Shown: positions 10,021 to 17,876 of the stretch, in pieces
Numbering within the stretch: position 1 is the stretch's first letter
Layout: every line of letters starts with the position of its first letter
NCBI RefSeq assembly: GCF_001953875.1
Contig: NZ_MQUR01000038.1
Location: 1 to 63,430 of the forward strand
Direction of reading: 5' to 3'
DNA: 63,430 nucleotides
Source of the DNA: Streptomyces amritsarensis
GTDB taxonomy: Bacteria; Actinomycetota; Actinomycetes; Streptomycetales; Streptomycetaceae
Made by a program: the position numbers and the translations under genes
Notes under the pieces: model-generated
Told to the model about the DNA's origin: nothing
Seen by the model: only the letters and a program-made list of their open reading frames with translations
The model's database searches: none

Positions 10021-11382
10021 ATGGCGGACATGGCCGCAGACACGGAGGGCGAGGGCGCCGCCGAGCGCCGGGATCGGGTCGTACGGGCCGCCGTCGAGCA
10101 GGGGCTGGTGGGCGGGTCGGACTCCTCGGCGCCCCTGGTCTGCCTGCTGGACACCGACGGGATCCGGGCCTCCGCCGCGGCCCTGACCTCGGCCTTCGCG
10201 GACGCCCTGGCGCCCGGCACGCCCGTCCTGCACGCCTTCGCGGTGAAGGCCGCCCCGCTCGTGCCGGTGCTGCGGCTGCTCGCGGCCGCCGGGCTGGGCT
10301 GCGAGGTCGCCAGCCCCGGCGAGCTGGCGCTGGCCCGCGCCGCCGGGGTGCCCGCGGACCGGACCGTCCTGGACTCCCCCGCCAAGACGGCCGCCGAACT
10401 GCGCGAGGCGCTCGCGCTGGGCATCGCCGTCAACGCGGACAACCGCCAGGAGCTGGAGCGCCTCGACGCCCTCGTCGCCGCGGCGCCCACCGCGTCCCCG
10501 ATCGGGGTCCGGATCAACCCTCAGACCGGCGCGGGCGCCATCGCCGCGCTGTCCACGGCCACGTCCACCTCGAAGTTCGGCGTAGCCCTGCGCGATCCCG
10601 GGGCGCGCGAGTGGCTCGTACGGGCCTTCCTGGACCGGCCGTGGCTGACCCGCCTGCACGTCCACTCGGGTTCGCAGGGCGTCCCCCTGGAGCTGATCGC
10701 GCAGGGCGTACGGGAGCTGCACGCCCTGGCCGAGGAGGTCAACGCGGCGGCCGGGCGGCGCCGGATCGACACCCTCGACATCGGCGGCGGGCTGCCGGTC
10801 GACTTCACCTCCGACGAGGCGGCCCCGACGTACGCCCGGTACGTGGCCGTCCTGCGCGAGGCGGTCCCGGCGCTCTTCGACGGCTCGTACGGCCTGGTCA
10901 CCGAGTTCGGCAGGTCGCTGCTGGCCAAGCACGGCCTGGTGCTGGCCCGGGTCGAGTACACCAAGGACAGCGGCTCCCGGCCGATCGCGCTCACGCACGC
11001 CGGCGTCCAGCTGGCGACCCGCACCGCGTACGCGCCGGCGGCCTGGCCGGTGCGGATCCTGCCGTACGACGCGAAGGGCGCCCCGAAGGCGGGCCGCCCG
11101 GTGGCCCAGGACGTCGCCGGCCCGGCCTGCTTCGCGGGGGACCTGCTCGCGACGGCCCGGGAGCTGCCGCCGCTGGCCCCCGGCGACCTGATCGGCGTAC
11201 CGGACACCGGCGCGTACTTCTTCACGGCCCACTACGGCTACAACAGCCTGCCGCGCCCGGCGGTGCACGGCTTCACGGTGACCACGCGGGGCCGGGTCCG
11301 GTTCAGCCTGGCCAGGCCCGCGCAGTCCGCCGCGGAGATCGTGGCGGAGGCGGGCGGCGCCTTCGGGGACGCGCTGCTCTGA
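10021..11382 (+). CDS. PLP-dependent group III decarboxylase (diaminopimelate decarboxylase-like)
   Basis: This 453-residue protein has the two-domain layout of alanine-racemase-fold decarboxylases such as LysA. HAFAVKA carries the likely PLP lysine, HVHSGSQG and DIGGGLPVDF match the PLP phosphate-binding region, and EFGRSLLAKHG, CFAGDLL and PDTGAYFFTAHYGYNSLPRP correspond to the C-terminal substrate/PLP residues. It differs from housekeeping LysA enough that the substrate could be another diamino acid. The ATG has only a weak GGTGGG upstream; an ATG nine bases later is possible. It is divergent from hutU and shares a 97-bp intergenic region. Confidence 0.8.
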   Translation: MADMAADTEGEGAAERRDRVVRAAVEQGLVGGSDSSAPLVCLLDTDGIRASAAALTSAFADALAPGTPVLHAFAVKAAPLVPVLRLLAAAGLGCEVASPGELALARAAGVPADRTVLDSPAKTAAELREALALGIAVNADNRQELERLDALVAAAPTASPIGVRINPQTGAGAIAALSTATSTSKFGVALRDPGAREWLVRAFLDRPWLTRLHVHSGSQGVPLELIAQGVRELHALAEEVNAAAGRRRIDTLDIGGGLPVDFTSDEAAPTYARYVAVLREAVPALFDGSYGLVTEFGRSLLAKHGLVLARVEYTKDSGSRPIALTHAGVQLATRTAYAPAAWPVRILPYDAKGAPKAGRPVAQDVAGPACFAGDLLATARELPPLAPGDLIGVPDTGAYFFTAHYGYNSLPRPAVHGFTVTTRGRVRFSLARPAQSAAEIVAEAGGAFGDALL

Positions 11383-11444
11383 CGGGCCGCTGCTGCGGTC
11401 CGCTCCGGCGGCCGGCGCTGCGGGCCGCCGCGGTGGGGTCGGGC

Positions 11445-12002
11445 TCAGCCGGCCAGGGTGGCCGCCAGTGCCGGGGCCAGGCCCGCGACCAGGTCGTCCG
11501 GACTCAGCGCGGTGACCGCGGGCAGCCGCAGCAGGTAGCGGGTCAGGGCCAGGCCCAGGAGCTGGGCGGAGACCAGGCCGGCCGTGCGGGCCGCCCGCTC
11601 GGGGCCGAGGGCCGCCGCCAGCGCCGGCGCGACCTGCGCCGCGAACACCTCCCGCATCCGGTCCGCGGCCTGCTCGTGGGTGACCGCCGAGCGCAGCAGC
11701 ACCAGCAGGGCGTCGTCGGCCGGATCGCCCTCCCACCGCTCCACGAAGTGGCGCACGAGGGCGGCGGGGACCTCCGCGGCCGGGACGGCGCCCAGGTCGG
11801 GCAGGCGCAGGTCGACCGCCAGGGCGGCGTCGAAGAGCTGCTCCTTGCTGCCGAAGTACCGCATGACCATCGACGGGTCGATCGCCGCGTCCGCGGCGAC
11901 CGCCCGGATCGTCGTGCGCTCGTAGCCCTGGGCGGCGAACCGCTGGCGTGCGGCGCGCAGGATCGCGGCCCTGGTCTGGTCGGATGAGCGTCGTTCCGTC
12001 AT
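11445..12002 (-). CDS. TetR-family transcriptional repressor
   Basis: The 185-residue product has an N-terminal TetR helix-turn-helix (AILRAARQRFAAQGYERTTIRAVAADAAIDPSMVMRYFGSKEQLFDAAL, residues about 12-55) and a variable C-terminal ligand domain. The long open frame running past the ATG is a shadow of the monooxygenase gene. It is divergent from the FAD-dependent monooxygenase at 12123, and the intergenic region is filled with repeated half-palindromes. It is therefore very likely the local repressor of itself and that enzyme, released by the enzyme's substrate or a related small molecule. Confidence 0.9.
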   Translation of the reverse strand: MTERRSSDQTRAAILRAARQRFAAQGYERTTIRAVAADAAIDPSMVMRYFGSKEQLFDAALAVDLRLPDLGAVPAAEVPAALVRHFVERWEGDPADDALLVLLRSAVTHEQAADRMREVFAAQVAPALAAALGPERAARTAGLVSAQLLGLALTRYLLRLPAVTALSPDDLVAGLAPALAATLAG

Positions 12003-12104
12003 GCCAACAACCGTAGGCCAACAAACGTGTGCCAACAACTGTTGACACGCGCGGCCGCCCAGGCGCATCCTGATGTCAACAGCCGTTGGCCAACAATCGT
12101 TGGC
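12003..12104. promoter_or_regulatory. Phased operator array for the TetR repressor
   Basis: Five copies of an imperfect palindrome based on GCCAACAATCGTTGGC lie between the divergent genes at 12003-12018, 12017-12032, 12031-12046, 12075-12090 and 12089-12104. Within each group neighbours are spaced exactly 14 bp and share the terminal GC. The copy at 12089 has perfect six-base arms (GCCAAC/GTTGGC); the copy at 12017 has two arm mismatches. The array begins next to the tetR ATG and ends 18 bases before the monooxygenase ATG. Confidence 0.8.
12042..12071 (+). promoter_or_regulatory. Promoter of the FAD monooxygenase gene
   Basis: TTGACA (12042-12047), an 18-base spacer and CATCCT (12066-12071) form a plausible promoter. 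The -35 element lies inside the third operator copy and the two downstream copies cover the predicted transcription start, which fits repression by the divergent TetR protein. Confidence 0.5.
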
Positions 12105-12122
12105 AAGCCGGAGGAGGTCGCC

Positions 12123-13295
12123 ATGACCAGCACCGCCGCACTCCCGCTCCCCGCCCGCACCGAGGTCGCCGTCGTGGGCGCCGGCCCCACCGGCCTCGCC
12201 CTCGCCGTGACCCTGGCGGAGGCCGGCATCGACTTCGTGCTCCTCGACCGGCAGGCCGAGGGCGCCAACACCTCCCGCGCCGCCGTCGTCCACGCCCGCA
12301 CCCTGGAGGTCCTCGACGAGCTCGACCCGAGCGGCGCGCTGACCGCGGACCTCGTCGGCCGCGGCGTCCCCGTCTCCCGCTTCCGGATCCGCGACGGCGC
12401 CCGCCCCCTCGCAGCCGTGGACTTCGACCGCCTGCCCACGGCCCACCCGTACGCGCTGATGGTCCCCCAGTACGAGACCGAGGCCGTCCTCCTGGGCCGC
12501 CTGCGGGCGCTCGGCGGCGACGTCCACCGCCCGTACGAGGTGACCGGTGTCGTGCAGGACGCGGAGGGGGCCACCCTCACCACCGCCACCGGCGAGACGC
12601 TGCGCGCCGCGCACGTCGTGGGCGCCGACGGGATGCGCAGCGCGGTCCGCACGGCCGCCGGCATCGCCTTCGAGGGCGGCGCGTACGGGGAGTCCTTCGT
12701 CCTCGCCGACGTGGTCATGGACTGGGCCCCCGGTCCGCGCGAGGTCTCCCTCGTCTTCGGCGCCGCCGGGCTGATGGTGATCGCCCCGCTGCCCGGGGGC
12801 AGCGCGGGCAGCTCCGGGCGCTACCGGATCGTCGCCACCGTCGCCGAGGCACCCGCCGAGCCGGACCTCGCCTTCGTCCGGGGCCTGCTGGCCGAACGCG
12901 TCCCCGGCCAGGCGGCCGTCCGCGAACTCATCTGGTCCTCCCGGTTCCGGATCCACCACCGCGTCGCCGCCCGCTACCGCTCCGGCCGCCTCCTGCTCGC
13001 CGGGGACGCCGCCCACGTGCACAGCCCGGCCGGCGGGCAGGGCATGAACACCGGCATCCAGGACGGCTACGCCCTCGGCCGCGCCCTGGCCTCCGGCGAC
13101 CTCGACGGCTACGAGGCCGCACGCCGCCCCGTCGCCCTGCGCGTGGTGGCCCTCACCGACCGGATGACCCGCGTCGCGACCGCCCGGAACCCGCTGCTCC
13201 GCGCCGTGCGCAACACGCTGCTGCCCGTCCTCTCCCGCATCCCGGCGCTGCGCATGCGCCTGGCCACCGAGCTGGCGGAGCTGGACTACCGCTAA
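12123..13295 (+). CDS. FAD-dependent monooxygenase (PheA/UbiH-type aromatic hydroxylase family)
   Basis: The 390-residue enzyme shows the class A flavoprotein monooxygenase layout: an N-terminal GAGPTGLALAVTLAEAG Rossmann motif with LLDRQ following, the DG motif VVGADGMRSAVRTAAG at about residue 165, and the FAD-ribityl motif LLLAGDAAHVHSPAGGQGMNTGIQDG near residue 290. Such enzymes hydroxylate aromatic or polyketide substrates with NAD(P)H and oxygen. The ATG is preceded by GGAGGAGG. It is controlled by the divergent TetR gene. The compact C-terminus lacks the extra thioredoxin-like domain of phenol hydroxylases. The substrate is not predictable. Confidence 0.88.
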   Translation: MTSTAALPLPARTEVAVVGAGPTGLALAVTLAEAGIDFVLLDRQAEGANTSRAAVVHARTLEVLDELDPSGALTADLVGRGVPVSRFRIRDGARPLAAVDFDRLPTAHPYALMVPQYETEAVLLGRLRALGGDVHRPYEVTGVVQDAEGATLTTATGETLRAAHVVGADGMRSAVRTAAGIAFEGGAYGESFVLADVVMDWAPGPREVSLVFGAAGLMVIAPLPGGSAGSSGRYRIVATVAEAPAEPDLAFVRGLLAERVPGQAAVRELIWSSRFRIHHRVAARYRSGRLLLAGDAAHVHSPAGGQGMNTGIQDGYALGRALASGDLDGYEAARRPVALRVVALTDRMTRVATARNPLLRAVRNTLLPVLSRIPALRMRLATELAELDYR

Positions 13296-13305
13296 GGGCT
13301 CGCGC

Positions 13306-13351
13306 AGTGACGCCCGGGTCCGCGCGGGACGACGCGGATCGGGGCGTCACT
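13306..13351. terminator. Bidirectional terminator between monooxygenase and RpiR genes
   Basis: Ten-base arms AGTGACGCCC (13306-13315) and GGGCGTCACT (13342-13351) form a perfect stem between two convergent genes; the distal arm overlaps the rpiR stop codon. Confidence 0.65.
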
Positions 13352-14189
13352 CCACGAAGAGCCCGCGGGCCGCCGCCCGGGTGTCGAAGGCCTCCAGGCG
13401 GGCCTGCGCGTCCGGCAGGGCGTCCGCCATCGCCTCCAGCAGCACCCGGCCCAGCAGCATCGGCGCGCAGGCGGTGTCGAAGGCGAGGCCGGTGCCGACC
13501 GGGGCGGGGATCAGGAGGTCCGAGTGGCGGGCCACCGGGGCGAAGGCCGAGTCCGCGACCGTCACCACGGTCAGGCCGGCCTTGCGGGCGCGTTCCAGCG
13601 TGTCCACGACCTCGCGGGGGTGCCGGGGCAGCGCGAAGCACAGCAGGGCCGTGGCCCCCTCGTAGCGGGCCGCGTCGATACGGTCCTCCATCATCGAGCC
13701 GCCCTCGTCGAGGAGCCGTACGTCGGGATGGACCTTGGCGGCGAAGTACGCGAAGCCGCGCGCCTGCGAGGACGCCGCCCGCAGCCCGAGCACCGGCAGC
13801 GGGGTCGAGGCGGCGAGCAGCCGCCCCGCCTCCTCGACCGGGGCGGGGTCGGCGAGCATCTCGGCGAGTTGCCGCAGGTTCTCGATCTCGCCCAGGACGG
13901 CCTGCTGGTACTCGTTGTACGAGTCCTCCCGGGCCGCGGCGGACCGCTCGGCCGGAGCCACCTCGCGCAGGTGCCTGCGCAGCGCGGGATAGCCGTCGAA
14001 GCCGAGGGCCACGGCGAACCGGGTCACCGACGGCTGGCTCACCCCGGCCAGGTCGGCCAGCTCGACGCTCGACAGGAACGGCACCTCCGCCGCCCCGCGC
14101 ACCATGCAGTGCGCGATCCGCCGCTGGGTCGGTGTCAGCCGGTGCCCCTCGAACAGCGCCTGGAGCCGCGCCGCCGGGCTGTCGCTCAT
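13347..14189 (-). CDS. MurR/RpiR-family transcriptional regulator
   Basis: This 280-residue protein has an N-terminal RpiR helix-turn-helix (LTPTQRRIAHCMV, then SVELADLAGVSQPSVTRFAVALGFDGYPALRRHLRE, residues about 17-80) and a C-terminal SIS domain (about 125-260) that in this family binds phosphosugars or related metabolites. The SIS features include VLGLRAASSQARGFAYFAAKV and ATALLCFALPRHPREVVDTLERARKAGLTVVTVAD. No sugar genes adjoin it, so the target is not obvious. Its leader shares the minus-strand string GACTGAA with the hutU promoter and contains a separate palindrome (14234-14251), making autoregulation or hut control plausible but unproven. Confidence 0.9.
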   Translation of the reverse strand: MSDSPAARLQALFEGHRLTPTQRRIAHCMVRGAAEVPFLSSVELADLAGVSQPSVTRFAVALGFDGYPALRRHLREVAPAERSAAAREDSYNEYQQAVLGEIENLRQLAEMLADPAPVEEAGRLLAASTPLPVLGLRAASSQARGFAYFAAKVHPDVRLLDEGGSMMEDRIDAARYEGATALLCFALPRHPREVVDTLERARKAGLTVVTVADSAFAPVARHSDLLIPAPVGTGLAFDTACAPMLLGRVLLEAMADALPDAQARLEAFDTRAAARGLFVE

Positions 14190-14233
14190 GCCGTCCCCCT
14201 CCGTCCCGGTGATTTATTCAGTCACGGAGCACT

Positions 14234-14251
14234 CTGCATGCGGTTATGCAG
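14234..14251. promoter_or_regulatory. Palindrome upstream of the RpiR regulator
   Basis: CTGCAT and ATGCAG are perfect inverted six-base arms around a six-base centre, 45 bases upstream of the rpiR ATG. This is a reasonable size and position for an operator, possibly for RpiR itself. Confidence 0.4.
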
Positions 14252-14370
14252 TGGGGCAAGCCGGTGCCCGCGATGCGGATACGCGGACCGGGACTCCGGG
14301 CTGCGGGGAGACGGCGGATACGGGGGCTGGCCCCAGTGCCGGGGGCTGCGGCGCTTCCTACGGTGGGGGC

Positions 14371-14748
14371 ATGGACGCCCACACCCAAGAGCTGAAGAAG
14401 GAATTCGACGCGACGATGAAGGCCCGGCGGGACCTGGGCCCGGAGTACGAGGCCGCGCTGGTGGAATCGTTCGTCGAGAAGGTCGACACCCAGGTCCGGC
14501 GCCGGCTCGCCGAGGAACGCCTGGCCGCGGCCCGCGGCGAGAGCCCGTACGCCGACCCGGCCGGCGGGAACTTCGGCGAACGCTTCGGCTTCGCCGTCAT
14601 CACCCTGGTCCTGGCGGTCCCGCTGTCGGCCATCGCCGCCACGCAGGCGGGCTTCGCGGGGCTGCTGGTGGCCTGGGCCGGGATCGTGGGGGTGAACTTC
14701 ATCCACGCGGCCCGCCTGCGGCGCGCCCGGCCGGGCGACACGGGCTGA
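14371..14748 (+). CDS. Small two-helix integral membrane protein
   Basis: This 125-residue protein has a charged, helical N-terminal half (about residues 1-70: HTQELKKEFDATMKARRDLGPEY, then VRRRLAEERLAAARGE) and two C-terminal membrane helices (GFAVITLVLAVPLSAIAAT and FAGLLVAWAGIVGVNFIHAA) with a basic tail. It looks like a conserved actinobacterial membrane protein of unknown function. The ATG sits 7 bases after GGTGGGGG. It stands alone, transcribed toward the CBS gene end. Confidence 0.75.
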   Translation: MDAHTQELKKEFDATMKARRDLGPEYEAALVESFVEKVDTQVRRRLAEERLAAARGESPYADPAGGNFGERFGFAVITLVLAVPLSAIAATQAGFAGLLVAWAGIVGVNFIHAARLRRARPGDTG

Positions 14749-15176
14749 GACCTTCCCCGGCGGTGCGGCACCGCTGCGGGCTCCGCCCGCGAGTGAGCCG
14801 AGCCGGCACAAGGCGCCCCGGAGGCGAGCCGAGCCCGAAAAGAAGGGGGGTTGGCGCGGGGACCGCCGCACCCTCGCGGGCGAGGGGCGGGACGACGGCG
14901 GTCCCCGCGAAGGACACGGCCGGGTCAGGGCCGTCCGCGTCCATGGCGTTCGCGTGTCCGGGAGCCGCTCCGGAGTGCGCGAACACCGTCGGTGATGCCG
15001 GCCTGGTCCGGTCTCCCGGGCTCCTGCCGACAACCACCACTGTGCCGGAGCCGTGTTAAGGCCGTGCTGCTGTCACGTGTCCGGCCCGTACCGTTTGCGC
15101 GACGGCCGGAAAACGCGGGTGCCCGGGGCGGGCGGCGGGCCGTGGGCCCGCGCCCCGTCCCCGGGCGGGCAGCGGG
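14749..15176. other. 428-bp convergent intergenic region without a convincing gene
   Basis: GC-rich sequence between two convergent genes. Short open frames exist on both strands but lack ribosome sites and recognisable features. Near 15135-15160 a GC-rich inverted region (GCGGGC with GCCCGC arms) could terminate the cystathionine beta-synthase transcript. Confidence 0.5.
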
Positions 15177-16565
15177 CTACTTCGCGGTCTTCGCCAGGAA
15201 GGCGAGGAGGTCCTGGCGGCTCACCACACCGGTGGGCTTGCCCTCGACCAGCACGATCGCCGCGTCGGCCTCGCCGAGCACCGCCATCAGCTCGGACACC
15301 GGCTCGCCGGAGCCGACCTGCGGCAGCGGCGAGCTCATGTGCTTCTCCAGCGGGTCGGAGAGCGCGGCGCGCTGCGCGAACAGCGCCGCGAGCAGTTCCT
15401 TCTCGACCACGGAGCCGATGACCTCGGCGGCCATCACGTCGGGGTGGCCGGCGCCGGGCTTGACGATCGGCATCTGGGAGACGCCGTATTCGCGCAGCAC
15501 CTCGATGGCCTCGCCGACGGTCTCCTCGGGGTGCATGTGGACGAGGGAGGGGATGCCGCCCTCCTTGTCGTCCAGCACGTCGCCGATGCGGGCGGACGGT
15601 CCGGCCTCCTCCAGGAAGCCGTGGCCCGCCATCCACTCGTCGCTGAAGATCTTGCTCATGTAGCCGCGGCCGCTGTCCGGCAGCAGGACGACGACCACGT
15701 CGTCCGGGCCGAGGCCCTCGGCGGCCTTCAGCGCGGCCACGACGGCCATGCCGCAGGAACCGCCGACGAGGAGGCCCTCCTCCTTCGCCAGCCGGCGCGT
15801 CATCTGGAAGGAGTCCTTGTCGGACACCGCGATGATCTCGTCGGTGACGTCGGGGTCGTAGGCGGTCGGCCAGAAGTCCTCGCCGACACCCTCGACGAGG
15901 TAGGGGCGGCCGGAGCCGCCGGAGTAGACCGAGCCCTCGGGGTCGGCGCCGATGACCTTGACCTTCCCGCCGCTGACCTCCTTGAGGTACTTGCCGGTGC
16001 CGGAGATCGTGCCGCCCGTGCCGACGCCGGCGACGAAGTGGGTGATCTTCCCGTCCGTCTGCTCCCACAGCTCCGGACCGGTGGTCTCGTAGTGCGAACG
16101 GGGGTTGTTCGGGTTGCTGTACTGGTCGGGCTTCCAGGCACCGGGCGTCTCGCGCACGAGGCGGTCGGACACGTTGTAGTACGAGTCCGGGTGCTCGGGG
16201 TCGACGGCGGTCGGGCAGACGACCACGTCGGCGCCGTACGCGCGCAGCACGTTGATCTTGTCCATGGACACCTTGTCAGGGCAGACGAAGATGCACTTGT
16301 AGCCCTTCTGCTGGGCCACGATGGCGAGTCCTACACCCGTGTTGCCGCTGGTCGGCTCCACGATGGTGCCACCGGGCTTGAGGGCTCCGCTCTGCTCGGC
16401 GGCCTCGATCATCCGTACGGCGATCCGGTCCTTCACGGATCCACCGGGATTGAAGTACTCGACCTTCGCAAGGACGGTGGCCTGCAGGCCTTCGGTCACA
16501 CGGTTGAGCTTCACCAGCGGGGTGTTGCCGACGAGGCTGATCATCGAGTCGTGGAATTGCACCAT
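15177..16565 (-). CDS. cbs: Cystathionine beta-synthase (PLP fold-type II with C-terminal CBS pair)
   Basis: The enzyme condenses serine (or O-acetylserine) with homocysteine to cystathionine in reverse transsulfuration. The 462-residue product begins QFHDSMISLVGNTPLVKLN. NPGGSVKDRIA carries the PLP lysine, EPTSGNTGVGLA the phosphate-contacting loop and GVGTGGTISGTGKYL the PLP phosphate cup. Residues about 340-460 form two CBS motifs (PEETVGEAIEVLREYGVSQMPIV and GEPVSELMAVLGEADAAIVLVEGKPTGVVSRQDLL), a possible S-adenosylmethionine or nucleotide sensor. The ATG at 16565 is chosen by family similarity; an in-frame TTG nine bases upstream has a better-spaced GGAG and may be the real start. Confidence 0.93.
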   Translation of the reverse strand: MVQFHDSMISLVGNTPLVKLNRVTEGLQATVLAKVEYFNPGGSVKDRIAVRMIEAAEQSGALKPGGTIVEPTSGNTGVGLAIVAQQKGYKCIFVCPDKVSMDKINVLRAYGADVVVCPTAVDPEHPDSYYNVSDRLVRETPGAWKPDQYSNPNNPRSHYETTGPELWEQTDGKITHFVAGVGTGGTISGTGKYLKEVSGGKVKVIGADPEGSVYSGGSGRPYLVEGVGEDFWPTAYDPDVTDEIIAVSDKDSFQMTRRLAKEEGLLVGGSCGMAVVAALKAAEGLGPDDVVVVLLPDSGRGYMSKIFSDEWMAGHGFLEEAGPSARIGDVLDDKEGGIPSLVHMHPEETVGEAIEVLREYGVSQMPIVKPGAGHPDVMAAEVIGSVVEKELLAALFAQRAALSDPLEKHMSSPLPQVGSGEPVSELMAVLGEADAAIVLVEGKPTGVVSRQDLLAFLAKTAK

Positions 16566-16690
16566 GTTCTCCAAGGAGGGGACTCCACGGGTTCTCCGGG
16601 AGGTCCGGCCAGGGTATGCGGAAAGGGATTGACCGACCGCTCGTACGGGGCAGGTAGGGGTCAATGAGACGCGAGGAGGTGGCCTGAAGG

Positions 16691-17707
16691 ATGTCCAGGG
16701 CGAGAACAGCCCGCCGGATCGCGGCGGGGGCAGCGTACGGCGGAGGCGGCCTCGGACTGGTCGGGGCCGCCGCGGTCGGGCTGGTTCTGGCGGAGGTGCA
16801 GTTCGCCAAGCGCACGGTGGGCACCGGGCTGGGCGAGCCGCCGCGCGCGGACGGGCTGTACGGGAGCGAGTTCGGCGGCCCGGAGCAGAGCCCGGGCCCG
16901 CTGCGGCTGGGCATGCTGGGTGATTCCACGGCCGCGGGCCTCGGGGTGCGCCGGGCCCGGCAGACTCCGGCGGCGCTGCTGGCCTCGGGGCTGGCGGCGG
17001 TCGCGGAGCGGCCGGTGGAGCTGCGCAACGTGGCCCTGTCGGGTGCCATGTCGGACGACCTGGACCGCCAGGTGGGGCTGCTGCTGGACCGGGACGCGCC
17101 CGCGCCCGACGTCTGCGTGATCATGATCGGCGCGAACGACGTGACACGCAGGATGCCGCCGACCCAGTCGGTGCGGCTGCTGACCTCGGCCGTGCGCCGG
17201 CTGCGCCTGGCGGGCTCCGAGGTCGTCGTGGGCACCTGCCCGGACCTCGGCACGATCGAACCGGTGTACCAGCCGCTGCGCTGGCTCGCGCGCCGCGTGT
17301 CACGGCAGCTGGCCGCCGCGCAGACCATAGGAGTGGTCGCGCTGGGCGCCCGTACGGTGTCCATGGGGGACCTGCTGGGCCCCGAGTTCGCCGCGAACCC
17401 GCGCGAGATGTTCGGCCCGGACTCCTACCACCCGTCGGCGGAGGGGTACGCGACGGCCGCGATGGCCGTGCTGCCGACGCTGTGCGCCACGCTCGGCCTG
17501 TGGCCGGAGTCGGACCGGCTGGACGTGTCGCGCGACGAGGACATGCTGCCGGTGGCGAAGGCCGCGTCGGCGGCGGCGGGCCAGGCGGGTACGGAGGTCA
17601 CGGCGGTCCGCGGCCCCTGGGTCCTGCTCAAGCACCGCCGGCGGCGGCGGGTGCCGGGCGAGGACCCTGCCCCCGCGGCCCCGGACGCGGCCGGGCTCGC
17701 CCCGTGA
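16691..17707 (+). CDS. SGNH/GDSL-family hydrolase with N-terminal signal anchor
   Basis: This 338-residue protein has an N-terminal hydrophobic segment (about residues 11-35, AAGAAYGGGGLGLVGAAAVGLVLAE) and the SGNH esterase blocks: LGMLGDSTAAGLG (Ser nucleophile), the Gly-containing loop LSGAMSDD, IGANDVT (Asn) and DSYHPSAEGYA (Asp/His). Substrates of this family include esters and acylated sugars; none can be named. The basic C-terminal tail (KHRRRRRVPGED) is unusual. It is divergent from cystathionine beta-synthase and 169 bases before the thiolase. Confidence 0.85.
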   Translation: MSRARTARRIAAGAAYGGGGLGLVGAAAVGLVLAEVQFAKRTVGTGLGEPPRADGLYGSEFGGPEQSPGPLRLGMLGDSTAAGLGVRRARQTPAALLASGLAAVAERPVELRNVALSGAMSDDLDRQVGLLLDRDAPAPDVCVIMIGANDVTRRMPPTQSVRLLTSAVRRLRLAGSEVVVGTCPDLGTIEPVYQPLRWLARRVSRQLAAAQTIGVVALGARTVSMGDLLGPEFAANPREMFGPDSYHPSAEGYATAAMAVLPTLCATLGLWPESDRLDVSRDEDMLPVAKAASAAAGQAGTEVTAVRGPWVLLKHRRRRRVPGEDPAPAAPDAAGLAP

Positions 17708-17876
17708 CCGCGGGTCCTGCCGCTCACGGCCGGGGAGGCGCACCCTTGGGGGTGCGGGCCCCGGCCGGCCGGGCCGGCGGGAGCGACCGGCATCACACCC
17801 CCAGGCCGGTGACCTCGACCGTACGGGGCGGTAACTTCGCATCCGGTCCCGCAACGACGCACCCCTTGGAGTCCCG

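Noticed and set aside
9958..12048. 696-codon minus-strand frame over the decarboxylase gene
   Set aside because: Antisense shadow of the PLP decarboxylase and out of frame with the TetR gene; no domains or ribosome site.
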